From the NCBI GenBank assembly GCA_041750975.1, contig JBGSYN010000009.1, positions 62,001 through 126,000 of the forward strand: a DNA stretch of 64,000 bases, read 5' to 3'. Positions 25,149 through 33,225 of this stretch are shown here, in pieces (position 1 is the stretch's first letter; the number at the start of each line of letters is the position of its first letter). The position numbers were made by a program, and so were the translations under genes. This DNA comes from JBGSYN01 sp041750975 (GTDB taxonomy: Bacteria > Pseudomonadota > Alphaproteobacteria > Geminicoccales > Geminicoccaceae). Below the pieces are notes generated by a model. That model was not told the DNA's origin, did no database searches, and saw only the letters and a program-made list of their open reading frames with translations.

Positions 25149-26936
25149 ATGTCTACTGCAACCATGTCCCGGGACGTCGCATCGACGCCGAAGACCGGGT
25201 CACGGGTCGTAGTAGAGGCGCTTATCGAGCAGGGCGTAGACCTGATCTTCGGCTATCCTGGCGGGGCGGTTCTGCCCCTCTATGACGAACTCTTCAAGCA
25301 GGACAAGATACGTCACGTTCTGGTCCGCCATGAACAAGCGGCGGTGCATGCGGCTGAGGGCTATGCGCGGTCGACTGGCCGGGTTGGAGTGGTTCTGGTG
25401 ACGTCCGGGCCCGGTGCTACCAACACCGTTACGGGATTGACCGACGCTCTGATGGACAGCGTGCCGATCGTCTGCCTGACCGGCCAGGTGCCGACCCACA
25501 TGATTGGCAACGATGCCTTTCAGGAGGCGGATACAGTAGGCATCACCAGGCCTTGTACCAAACATAACTACCTGGTGAAGCGACCTGAGGATCTGGCGCC
25601 TTCACTGCATGAGGCATTTCACGTCGCCCGGTCGGGACGCCCGGGACCGGTTGTTGTCGACCTGCCTAAGGATATTCTGATGGGCAGCGCTCCCTATGTG
25701 AAGCGCGAAAGGGTTTCGCATAGGGGTTATCAACCGGCCATGGACCCTGATCCGATGAGAGTGGAGGAGGCCGTCGAGCTCCTTTTGCACGCAGAGCGGC
25801 CAGTTTTTTATGTGGGCGGTGGCGTCATCAATTCAGGCCCCGAAGCCTGCCAACTGGTTACACAGCTGATTCGCGATACCGGCTTTCCCGTCACGCTGAC
25901 CCTGATGGGACTTGGCGCCTACCCTGCGAGCGATCCACAATTTCTCGGCATGCTGGGTATGCATGTCACTTACGAAGCCAACATGGCGATGCACGGTTGT
26001 GACGTCATGGTAGCGATCGGCGCTCGGTTTGATGACCGTGTCACTGGGCGCCTCGACGGTTTTTCACCTGGCAGCAAAAAGATCCACGTCGATATCGATC
26101 CATCCTCGATCAACAAGAACGTTTCAGTTGACGTACCCGTTATTGGCGATGCCAAACGTACGCTCACATCGTTGGGCCAAGCTTGGCATCGACGAAGTAA
26201 TCGACATGACCGGACTCAGACTGAATCCTGGTGGCAACGTATCGATGGCTGGCGGCAAGCGGATAGCTTGAAGTTTCGCCAAAGTTCCACAGTGATCAAG
26301 CCGCAGCACGCGATCCAGCGTCTCCACCAACTTACCTTGGATCGCGACGTTTTCATCACTACGGAAGTTGGTCAGCACCAAATGTGGGCGGCGCAGCACT
26401 TCAAGTTCGACAAGCCGTTCCATTGGATGACATCCGGCGGACTGGGCACCATGGGATACGGATTTCCCGCGGCTATGGGTGTCCAGTTTGGTCACCCCGA
26501 CGCCCTCGTCATTGACATCGCGGGTGAATCGTCCTGGCTTATGAATATGCAGGAAATGTCCACCTGCGTGCAGTATCGGCTGCCGGTTAAGAGCTTCATC
26601 CTTAATAACAGCTATATGGGCATGGTCCGGCAATGGCAGGAGTTTTTCCACGGCAACCGCTACTCCGAAAGTTACATGGATAGCCTGCCGGATTTTGTGA
26701 AACTCGCCGAAGCCTTCGGCGCTGTGGGACTTCGCGCTGAGACCCCGGACGAGGTCGACGATGTCATTCTGGAGATGATCAAGGTAGATCGGCCGGTGAT
26801 TGCGGATATTGTCGTCGATCGCACAGAAAACGTTTACCCGATGATCCCGGGCGGTGCCGCCCACAACGAAATCCAGCTCTGCCCAAATGAAAATGAACCG
26901 ATCAAGGGGTCGGAAGAGGGCATGGTACTGGTCTGA
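25149..26936 (+). CDS. ilvB: Acetolactate synthase, large (catalytic) subunit
   Basis: This 595-residue thiamine-diphosphate enzyme condenses pyruvate into acetolactate or acetohydroxybutyrate, the first common step of branched-chain amino acid synthesis. The blocks FGYPGGAVLPLYDEL, the catalytic-Glu region RHEQAAVHAAEGYA (about residues 57-70) and MVRQWQEFFHGNRYSES are typical. The metal and ThDP motif that is usually GDG reads G459-E460-S461 here, with the paired Asn near residue 487. It is the first gene of ilvB-ilvN-ilvC, and the regulatory subunit starts 70 bases downstream. Confidence 0.97.
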   Translation: MSTATMSRDVASTPKTGSRVVVEALIEQGVDLIFGYPGGAVLPLYDELFKQDKIRHVLVRHEQAAVHAAEGYARSTGRVGVVLVTSGPGATNTVTGLTDALMDSVPIVCLTGQVPTHMIGNDAFQEADTVGITRPCTKHNYLVKRPEDLAPSLHEAFHVARSGRPGPVVVDLPKDILMGSAPYVKRERVSHRGYQPAMDPDPMRVEEAVELLLHAERPVFYVGGGVINSGPEACQLVTQLIRDTGFPVTLTLMGLGAYPASDPQFLGMLGMHVTYEANMAMHGCDVMVAIGARFDDRVTGRLDGFSPGSKKIHVDIDPSSINKNVSVDVPVIGDAKRTLTSLGQAWHRRSNRHDRTQTESWWQRIDGWRQADSLKFRQSSTVIKPQHAIQRLHQLTLDRDVFITTEVGQHQMWAAQHFKFDKPFHWMTSGGLGTMGYGFPAAMGVQFGHPDALVIDIAGESSWLMNMQEMSTCVQYRLPVKSFILNNSYMGMVRQWQEFFHGNRYSESYMDSLPDFVKLAEAFGAVGLRAETPDEVDDVILEMIKVDRPVIADIVVDRTENVYPMIPGGAAHNEIQLCPNENEPIKGSEEGMVLV

Positions 26937-27006
26937 GACCTGATTGACTGGCGATTGGCCGGATCCCAGACAGGGCTACCGTTCTTCATTCCGAAAGCAT
27001 CAACAG

Positions 27007-27519
27007 ATGGCTGAAATCGAGCGCCGACACACGATCGTCGTGCTTGTCGACAACGAGCCTGGCGTTCTGGCGCGGGTTATCGGTCTGTTCTCGGGACGTG
27101 GCTACAATATCGATAGTCTCACCGTTTCAGAAGTGGACCATCAGCGATCGCTGTCGCGCATCAATATCGTTACATCAGGCACCGAAGCCGTGATCGAACA
27201 GATCAAGGCATTGCTTGGCAAGCTCGTACCTATTCATCGCGTTCACGACCTTACGATCGAGGGGGCCTCGATCGAACGCGAACTCGCACTTGTCAAAGTG
27301 ACAGGCGATCGAGAGCGACTAGTACAAGCGCTGCGGATCGCGGATTTCATGCGGGCCCGTCTCGTCGATAGTTCACCCGGAAGTTTTGTTTTCGAGCTTA
27401 CCGGCAATTCCGATGAACTCGATTCGTTCATCGATCTGGTCGAGCCGGTGGAGGTCAGCAGAGCCGGTGTCGTGGCCATCGGTCGAGGCGAGATCGTGCT
27501 CCGGCCACGAGACGCTTGA
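27007..27519 (+). CDS. ilvN: Acetolactate synthase, small regulatory subunit
   Basis: This 170-residue protein binds valine and controls the large subunit. The N-terminal ACT domain begins HTIVVLVDNEPGVLARVIGLFSGRGYNIDSL-like (about residues 8-38), and a second conserved C-terminal domain follows. The start is set at ATG 27007 because it gives the normal family length; an upstream TTG extension is not conserved-looking. It is also called ilvH in some species. It lies between ilvB and ilvC. Confidence 0.95.
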   Translation: MAEIERRHTIVVLVDNEPGVLARVIGLFSGRGYNIDSLTVSEVDHQRSLSRINIVTSGTEAVIEQIKALLGKLVPIHRVHDLTIEGASIERELALVKVTGDRERLVQALRIADFMRARLVDSSPGSFVFELTGNSDELDSFIDLVEPVEVSRAGVVAIGRGEIVLRPRDA

Positions 27520-27594
27520 AGAAAACATGGCAATTAACGAAGGCGGTACGAGCAAGGACCGCGATAGCAACTGAATAGAAAGGATCATCCGGGG

Positions 27595-28614
27595 ATGAGG
27601 GTTTACTACGACACCGACGCAGATCTCAACTTGATGAAGAGCAAGAGGGTCGCGGTTATTGGCTATGGCAGCCAGGGATATGGCCATGCCAACAATCTGA
27701 AAGACAGCGGAGTCGCCGACGTGGTCGTCGGTCTCCGCGAGGGCTCATCGTCCCGGGCGAAGGCGGAACGAGCCGGACTGCGTTGCATGACACCCGCGGA
27801 GGCAGCTGCGTGGGCCGACGTGGTCATGGTTCTGGTTCCGGACGAATTGCAAGCCGAACTCTATCGCGAGGAACTCGCGCAAAATCTTAAGGATGGCGCG
27901 GCCTTGATGTTCGCACACGGCTTCAATATCCACTTTCGCCTGATCGAACCACGACCAGATCTCGACGTCCTCATGATTGCGCCAAAGGGCCCGGGGCATC
28001 TCGTTCGCGCCGAATATGAACGCGGTGCCGGGGTTCCGTGCCTGTTGGCTATTCATCAAGATTCCTCGGGAAACGCTCGCGATGTCGGTCTTTCTTACGG
28101 ATCGGCAATTGGCGGCGCCCGTGCCGGAATTATCGAGACCACCTTCAAGGAAGAAGTCGAGACCGATCTCTTCGGCGAGCAAGTAGTGCTGTGCGGCGGG
28201 TTGTGCGCGCTTATTCAGGCCGGCTTCGACACACTCACCAAGGCGGGTTATAAGCCCGAAATGGCCTATTTCGAATGTGTCCACGAGGTCAAGCTCATCG
28301 TCGACCTGATCTATGAAGGCGGTCTCGCCAATATGCGCTATTCGATTTCCAACACTGCGGAATATGGCGACTACAAGACAGGCCCTCGCATCATCACCGA
28401 CGGGACGCGTGCGGAAATGCAACGTGTCCTGGCCGATATCCAGGAGGGCAGGTTCGCCCGCGACTGGGTTCTGGAAAACATGGCGGGCCAAGCCTCTTTC
28501 AAGGCCATGCGGAAGCGAAGTTCGGAGCATGAACTCGAAGCTGTCGGTGAAAAGCTTCGGGGAATGATGCCCTGGATCGGTGCGAACAAATTGGTTGCGG
28601 GCACCAAGGACTGA
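27595..28614 (+). CDS. ilvC: Ketol-acid reductoisomerase
   Basis: This 339-residue class I enzyme isomerises and reduces acetolactate to dihydroxyisovalerate with Mg2+ and NADPH. The dinucleotide fold GYGSQGYGHANNL lies near residues 24-36. The phosphate-binding loop RxxSxS, reading REGSSSR, indicates NADPH preference. The C-terminal knotted domain carries ETTFKEEVETDLFGEQ and the ECVHEVKLIVDLIYEGG metal-binding block. The start ATG 27595 has an AAAGGA site. It is third in the ilv run. Confidence 0.98.
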   Translation: MRVYYDTDADLNLMKSKRVAVIGYGSQGYGHANNLKDSGVADVVVGLREGSSSRAKAERAGLRCMTPAEAAAWADVVMVLVPDELQAELYREELAQNLKDGAALMFAHGFNIHFRLIEPRPDLDVLMIAPKGPGHLVRAEYERGAGVPCLLAIHQDSSGNARDVGLSYGSAIGGARAGIIETTFKEEVETDLFGEQVVLCGGLCALIQAGFDTLTKAGYKPEMAYFECVHEVKLIVDLIYEGGLANMRYSISNTAEYGDYKTGPRIITDGTRAEMQRVLADIQEGRFARDWVLENMAGQASFKAMRKRSSEHELEAVGEKLRGMMPWIGANKLVAGTKD

Positions 28615-28740
28615 CGGAGAATTCGACTTAGTCGTTCGAAACCGCTCGCAACTTCGAACTTTACACGTCGCTATCGCCTGTGCTGAATAGAGTCACGACG
28701 TTCGAGATTTTGAAGTCGCTCAGCTAAAGTCGAGGTCGTA

Positions 28741-28897
28741 GTGGCAGAGGATTATCTGCGAAGGGTCTATCCTTCCCCCGGCAAGCGCCGGGATGCGCTG
28801 ACGCTCGATTTGAAGTTTGTTCCATCGGTTATCGGTCTGTCAGGTCTGCTTCGACTTACTTGCCCCTGAGCAAGGCATAGCGCCGCGCGCTCAGGGG
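28741..28897 (+). promoter_or_regulatory. Candidate leucine leader peptide and hairpin before leuA
   Basis: The 327-base gap before leuA holds a 42-codon frame (GTG 28741 to TGA 28869). It ends VIGLSGLLRLTCP, with four Leu codons in seven. An internal TTG at 28810 would give a 19-residue peptide. The stop lies inside the left arm of a perfect 8-bp hairpin CCCCTGAG (28863-28870) / CTCAGGGG (28890-28897), so ribosome stalling at the Leu codons could affect folding. There is no T-run after the hairpin and no strong ribosome-binding site. Attenuation is therefore only a candidate explanation. Confidence 0.35.
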
Positions 28898-28941
28898 ACC
28901 ATAGTCTCGACCCAACATCAGTTCTGGATGGAAGACCGACC

Positions 28942-30504
28942 ATGTCCGCCCAATTGCAAGATTCAGTCATTATTTTCGATACTACGCTGCGTGACGGCGA
29001 GCAGTCTCCCGGTTGCTCGATGAATGTCGATGAAAAGCTTCGTGTTGCTGAAATGCTTGAGCACATGAAGGTGGATGTCATCGAGGCTGGCTTTCCGGTT
29101 GCCTCCGAGGGTGACTTCAAAGCCGTCAACGAGATCGCCAAGCTCGTCAAAAATAGTGTTGTTTGTGCCCTTGCACGTGCTGGCGCCGTCGATATCGACA
29201 GGGCTGGCGAAGCGTTGAAGCCCGCTGCGCGCAAGCGCTTGCACACCTTCATTTCCACCAGTCCGCTGCACATGAAATACAAGCTTCGCAAGGAGCCGGA
29301 TGAAGTACATGAGCTTGTTGTCTCAAGTGTTCGGCGGGCGCGTCAGTGGACGGATGACGTAGAGTGGAGCTGTGAGGATGGATCACGCAGCGATCATGAC
29401 TTCTTGTTCCGCTGCATCGAAAGTGCGATCGATGCCGGTGCAACGACGATCAACATCCCTGATACTGTCGGCTATGCTTATCCTGACGAATTTGCAGACC
29501 TCATTCATGAAATTCGTCATCGCGTATCGAATATAGATAAGGCGATTCTGTCCGTTCATTGCCACAATGACCTTGGATTGGCTGTCGCCAACAGCCTGAG
29601 AGCGGTCGAGGCTGGCGCGCGGCAAATCGAATGTACCATCAACGGAATTGGTGAGCGGGCAGGCAATGCTGCGCTCGAAGAACTGGTCATGGCGATTCGC
29701 ACGCGCAGCGACCGCCTTTGCTATCACACGAATGTCGTCACGTCGGAGATCATGAAGGCATCGCGCTTGGTAAGTGCCATTACCGGATTTGACGTGCAGC
29801 CCAATAAGGCAATCGTCGGGGCCAATGCATTCGCCCATGAAAGCGGCATTCACCAAGACGGAATGCTGAAGAATGCGCAGACCTACGAAATCATGCGGCC
29901 CGAAGATATTGGCCTGATTAAGTCGAATCTCGTTCTTGGCAAGCACTCCGGCCGTCATGCTTTCAAGAAGAAACTCGAGGAACTGGGTTTTGTTCTAGGG
30001 GATAACGCACTGAACGATGCCTTTATTCGATTCAAGGAACTTGCCGATAAAAAGAAAGAGGTATTCGATGAAGATCTTGTGGCTCTCGTTGATGATGAGC
30101 TGCAATCGGAGAACCAGGCCGTCAAGTTTGTGCGCTTGCATGTCGAATGCGGGTCCGATGTGAAACCCAGAGCGGAAATGACGCTGGAGATCAGTGGCCA
30201 AACGCGATCTGCGATCGCCACTGGGGATGGGCCTGTGGATGCGACGTTCGCCGCTATTCGTGATCTGTTCCCTCATGCCGCTGAGCTTGCTCTTTTTCAG
30301 ATTCATGCGGTAACTCAAGGTACCGATGCTCAGGCGACTGTAACGGTCCGGCTGTCCGAGGATGGAAGGACAGTGAGTGGCCAGTCAGCGGACACCGATA
30401 CTTTGGTTGCTTCAGCTCGAGCCTATGTAGTGGCGCTGAATCGCCTTCTCGATAAGCGGATGAAGTCTGCGCCAGCGGATTTTGACGACCAATTATCTGC
30501 TTGA
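28942..30504 (+). CDS. leuA: 2-isopropylmalate synthase
   Basis: This 520-residue enzyme condenses acetyl-CoA and 2-oxoisovalerate, the committed step of leucine synthesis. The TIM-barrel start DTTLRDGEQSPGCSM (about residues 13-27) carries the catalytic Arg-Asp. The metal-binding HxH region is SVHCHNDLGLAVANS (about 201-215), and NGIGERAGNAALEE follows. The C-terminal regulatory domain for leucine inhibition is present (about 390-510). The start ATG 28942 has a GGAAG site. The upstream 327 bases contain a possible leader. Confidence 0.97.
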   Translation: MSAQLQDSVIIFDTTLRDGEQSPGCSMNVDEKLRVAEMLEHMKVDVIEAGFPVASEGDFKAVNEIAKLVKNSVVCALARAGAVDIDRAGEALKPAARKRLHTFISTSPLHMKYKLRKEPDEVHELVVSSVRRARQWTDDVEWSCEDGSRSDHDFLFRCIESAIDAGATTINIPDTVGYAYPDEFADLIHEIRHRVSNIDKAILSVHCHNDLGLAVANSLRAVEAGARQIECTINGIGERAGNAALEELVMAIRTRSDRLCYHTNVVTSEIMKASRLVSAITGFDVQPNKAIVGANAFAHESGIHQDGMLKNAQTYEIMRPEDIGLIKSNLVLGKHSGRHAFKKKLEELGFVLGDNALNDAFIRFKELADKKKEVFDEDLVALVDDELQSENQAVKFVRLHVECGSDVKPRAEMTLEISGQTRSAIATGDGPVDATFAAIRDLFPHAAELALFQIHAVTQGTDAQATVTVRLSEDGRTVSGQSADTDTLVASARAYVVALNRLLDKRMKSAPADFDDQLSA

Positions 30505-30613
30505 CCAAGGGTCTAAATCGGCGTTCATCGCGTAGCGTAACGGTATTGTTTGGCACGGAGGGGTTGTTCTCCTCCGCGTGCCATTCGCCACACAAGTTCG
30601 ATCGTGCGCTCAT

Positions 30614-31654
30614 ATGTTTTCTCGACTTCTCGGTCTGCTTTCCGCCGATATGGCCATCGATTTGGGCACGGCGAACACATTGGTCTACGTCAAGGGACGC
30701 GGCATCGTCCTGAATGAACCCTCGGTAGTTGCGATCGCGACAAATAAAGGGCGCAAACAGGTTCTGGCCGTTGGCAACGAAGCCAAACAGATGGTGGGCC
30801 GGACACCCGGTAACATCGAGGCTATCCGGCCGCTTCGAGATGGCGTCATTGCCGACTTCGAAGTTGCCGAAGAGATGATCAAGAATTTTATTCGGAAAGT
30901 ACACCAGCGCCGCAGCTTTGCTCATCCACGCGTGATCATCTGCGTGCCCTCCGGCTCGACAGCGGTTGAACGAAGAGCGATCCAGGAGAGTGCGGAAAGC
31001 GCCGGCGCCCGCCGGGTTTACCTCATTGAAGAGCCCATGGCTGCGGCCATCGGTGCTGGGCTCCCCGTTACGGAACCAACCGGCTCGATGGTCGTCGATA
31101 TCGGTGGCGGCACCACCGAGGTTGCGGTGCTCTCGCTCGGTGGTATCGTCTATGCCCGCTCAATCCGGGTGGGCGGCAACAAGATGGACGAGGCAATCAT
31201 CAATTACATCCGGCGCAATCATAATTTGCTCATCGGCGAGGCGACCGCTGAGACTGTCAAGACACTAATCGGCTCGGCCTGCCTACCGGAAAACGGCAAT
31301 GGCGAAATTATGGAGATCAAGGGCCGTGATCTGATGAACGGCGTTCCCAAGGAAATCGTTATCAGCGAACGCCAGGTGGCCGAGAGCCTGGCCGAACCGG
31401 TCAACGCCATTATCGAGGCGGTCAAAGTTGCCCTTGAGCATACGGCTCCCGAGCTTTCCGCAGATATTGTCGATAAAGGCATTGTGCTCACCGGTGGAGG
31501 TTCACTTCTGGGCAACCTCGATTTTGTACTGCGTCATTCAACGGGGCTCCCCGTTAGTCTCGCCGACGAGCCTCTCAATTGCGTGGCGTTGGGTACCGGA
31601 CGATGCCTGGAGGAGATGAAGTCGCTGAAGAACGTGCTTCATACCGTGTACTAG
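30614..31654 (+). CDS. mreB: Rod shape-determining protein MreB
   Basis: This 346-residue bacterial actin guides lateral cell-wall synthesis. The phosphate-1 motif MAIDLGTANTLVYVKGRG lies near residues 13-30. The phosphate-2 block MVVDIGGGTTEVAVLSLGG and the adenosine motif GIVLTGGGSLLGNLD are present. The start is ATG 30614 (MFSRLLG), which matches MreB starts; a longer start is not needed. It is the first gene of the mreB-mreC-mreD-mrdA-rodA elongasome operon. Confidence 0.97.
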   Translation: MFSRLLGLLSADMAIDLGTANTLVYVKGRGIVLNEPSVVAIATNKGRKQVLAVGNEAKQMVGRTPGNIEAIRPLRDGVIADFEVAEEMIKNFIRKVHQRRSFAHPRVIICVPSGSTAVERRAIQESAESAGARRVYLIEEPMAAAIGAGLPVTEPTGSMVVDIGGGTTEVAVLSLGGIVYARSIRVGGNKMDEAIINYIRRNHNLLIGEATAETVKTLIGSACLPENGNGEIMEIKGRDLMNGVPKEIVISERQVAESLAEPVNAIIEAVKVALEHTAPELSADIVDKGIVLTGGGSLLGNLDFVLRHSTGLPVSLADEPLNCVALGTGRCLEEMKSLKNVLHTVY

Positions 31655-31778
31655 GGTTGATGATAGGGTAACGGTTCATTCAGGCCCCCTGTTCATCACT
31701 GGTTAACTATGTCGAAGGTAAAGCAAGCGAGCTGCAGTCGGCGGCATATTCTGCAACCAAGAGAGCCCGGGTGTAATC

Positions 31779-32663
31779 GTGCAGCCACGGTCGATGCCGC
31801 ATAGATTGGCCAAGGTGGCAATTCCTCTGCGAATTCTAGCTGATCGCATCGCCCTGGCCTCTCTTCTGTTTCTCTCCGTGGTATTGTTGATATTGAGCCA
31901 CAACGAAGCGGCGATTGTCACGGAAAATAGCCAACGCGCCGCCGATCTCGTTGCGCCAGTCCTGCGCGTACTCAACGCTCCCATTGTCAGCATACGCGAG
32001 ACTGCAGCTCACTTCGGAGAAGTTCTCGCCGTCCATCAGGAGAATGAGCGTCTACGAGAGGAGAATCGACGCCTCTTAAGTTGGCAGGCCGAAGCGGTTC
32101 GCCTCCGCATCCAAAACCAGTCCCTTCGGGGGTTGTTGCAAATGCCCGAACTACCTGCCGGTTCCATCTGGACTACGGCTCAGATTGTCGCCGATACGGG
32201 CGGGCCCTTCGTCCAAACGCGGCTCATTGATGCCGGGATCTCGAAGAATGTCGTCACCGGAATGGCCGCCATTAATCAGGATGGACTAGTGGGTCGCGTT
32301 GTAAGTGTTGGCGAAAACAGCGCTCGCATTCTGCTTATCACTGATTTCAATTCCCGAATCCCAGTTATCATAGAAAATTCCCGTGACCGGGCCATTCTTG
32401 AAGGAGACAATAGCGGCTTGCCAAAACTTCGCTTTCTTCCGCTTGATCCAGACATCAAGTCTGGTGCGAGGGTGCTGACGTCGGGCGAAGGTGGCCTGAT
32501 CCCGCCCGGTCTTCTTGTCGGCGAGATCAAATCCATAGCGAACGGTGATGTCAGGATTGTGCCATTCGTCGATTGGACTCGCTTAAATTATGTATCGGTT
32601 CTCAATCGCGAACCGATTTTGGCCCCCGCAGTGGGCAAGTCCGTGACGAGAGGTCCCCGTTGA
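31779..32663 (+). CDS. mreC: Rod shape-determining protein MreC
   Basis: This protein of about 294 residues is a bitopic membrane protein that organises PBP2/RodA. One N-terminal membrane helix (LASLLFLSVVLLILS) is followed by a coiled coil (HQENERLREENRRLLSWQ) and the paired beta-barrel domain with VVSVGENSARILLITDFNSRIPV. The start is GTG 31779 or ATG 31794, and the sequence does not decide between them. It lies 124 bases after mreB and 25 bases before mreD. Confidence 0.93.
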   Translation: MQPRSMPHRLAKVAIPLRILADRIALASLLFLSVVLLILSHNEAAIVTENSQRAADLVAPVLRVLNAPIVSIRETAAHFGEVLAVHQENERLREENRRLLSWQAEAVRLRIQNQSLRGLLQMPELPAGSIWTTAQIVADTGGPFVQTRLIDAGISKNVVTGMAAINQDGLVGRVVSVGENSARILLITDFNSRIPVIIENSRDRAILEGDNSGLPKLRFLPLDPDIKSGARVLTSGEGGLIPPGLLVGEIKSIANGDVRIVPFVDWTRLNYVSVLNREPILAPAVGKSVTRGPR

Positions 32664-32688
32664 TCGCGCATCTGAAACGGGAACGCCT

Positions 32689-33225
32689 GTGAGATCCGAG
32701 ACCGCGGAAAGCGAGCAGACGGCAGTTTTTCTCAAGAACTCCATACCCTTAGCAACATGTTTCGGTGCCGCCTTTCTGGATATTCTGCCGATCCCGAGCG
32801 GATCTCCACAAGTGGTCGCGCCATCCATAGTGCTATGCACGGCATTCTTTTGGTGCCTGCATCGACCAGATTTACTCGGCAACGCTTCCTGCTTTGGATT
32901 GGGCGTCTTGATCGATGCGATAGGGGGAACACCGATTGGTGCAACCGCTCTCGTTCTTCTGGCCCTTCGCACAGCATTGCTGACACCCAAACGATATCTC
33001 TTGGCGAAATCCTTTGTCATTATATGGATCTACTTCGCATTCATGGCGGCAATCGCCGAATGTCTTAAGTGGATCTTTGCATGTTTTTGGTATGAACGTC
33101 TTCTTCCGATCGAGCCGGTGATGGTCGAATGGCTGCTGACATTGGCAATCTATCCCTTCGTCTCGCTCGTCCTATCCAGCCTGAATAATTTACTTCCTAA
33201 CTCAGACGGTCTCGTTGGCGAATGA
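32689..33225 (+). CDS. mreD: Rod shape-determining protein MreD
   Basis: This 178-residue protein has about five or six hydrophobic segments and a short hydrophilic N-terminus, consistent with the MreD inner-membrane component. The central segment LGVLIDAIGGTPIGATALVLL resembles the family core (GLllDil.g.plG). The start is GTG 32689 with a GGGA site. It overlaps the mrdA start by four bases (ATGA). Position in the operon is strong support because MreD diverges rapidly in sequence. Confidence 0.9.
   Translation: MRSETAESEQTAVFLKNSIPLATCFGAAFLDILPIPSGSPQVVAPSIVLCTAFFWCLHRPDLLGNASCFGLGVLIDAIGGTPIGATALVLLALRTALLTPKRYLLAKSFVIIWIYFAFMAAIAECLKWIFACFWYERLLPIEPVMVEWLLTLAIYPFVSLVLSSLNNLLPNSDGLVGE

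Noticed and set aside
27527..27574. 15-residue frame between ilvN and ilvC (MAINEGGTSKDRDSN)
   Set aside because: It is too short, has no branched-chain codon cluster and no hairpin, so a leader role is not supported.
30551..30568. TGGCAC resembling a sigma-54 -24 box upstream of mreB
   Set aside because: The following TTG is two bases too far for the -12 GC element, and mreB is not a typical sigma-54 target.
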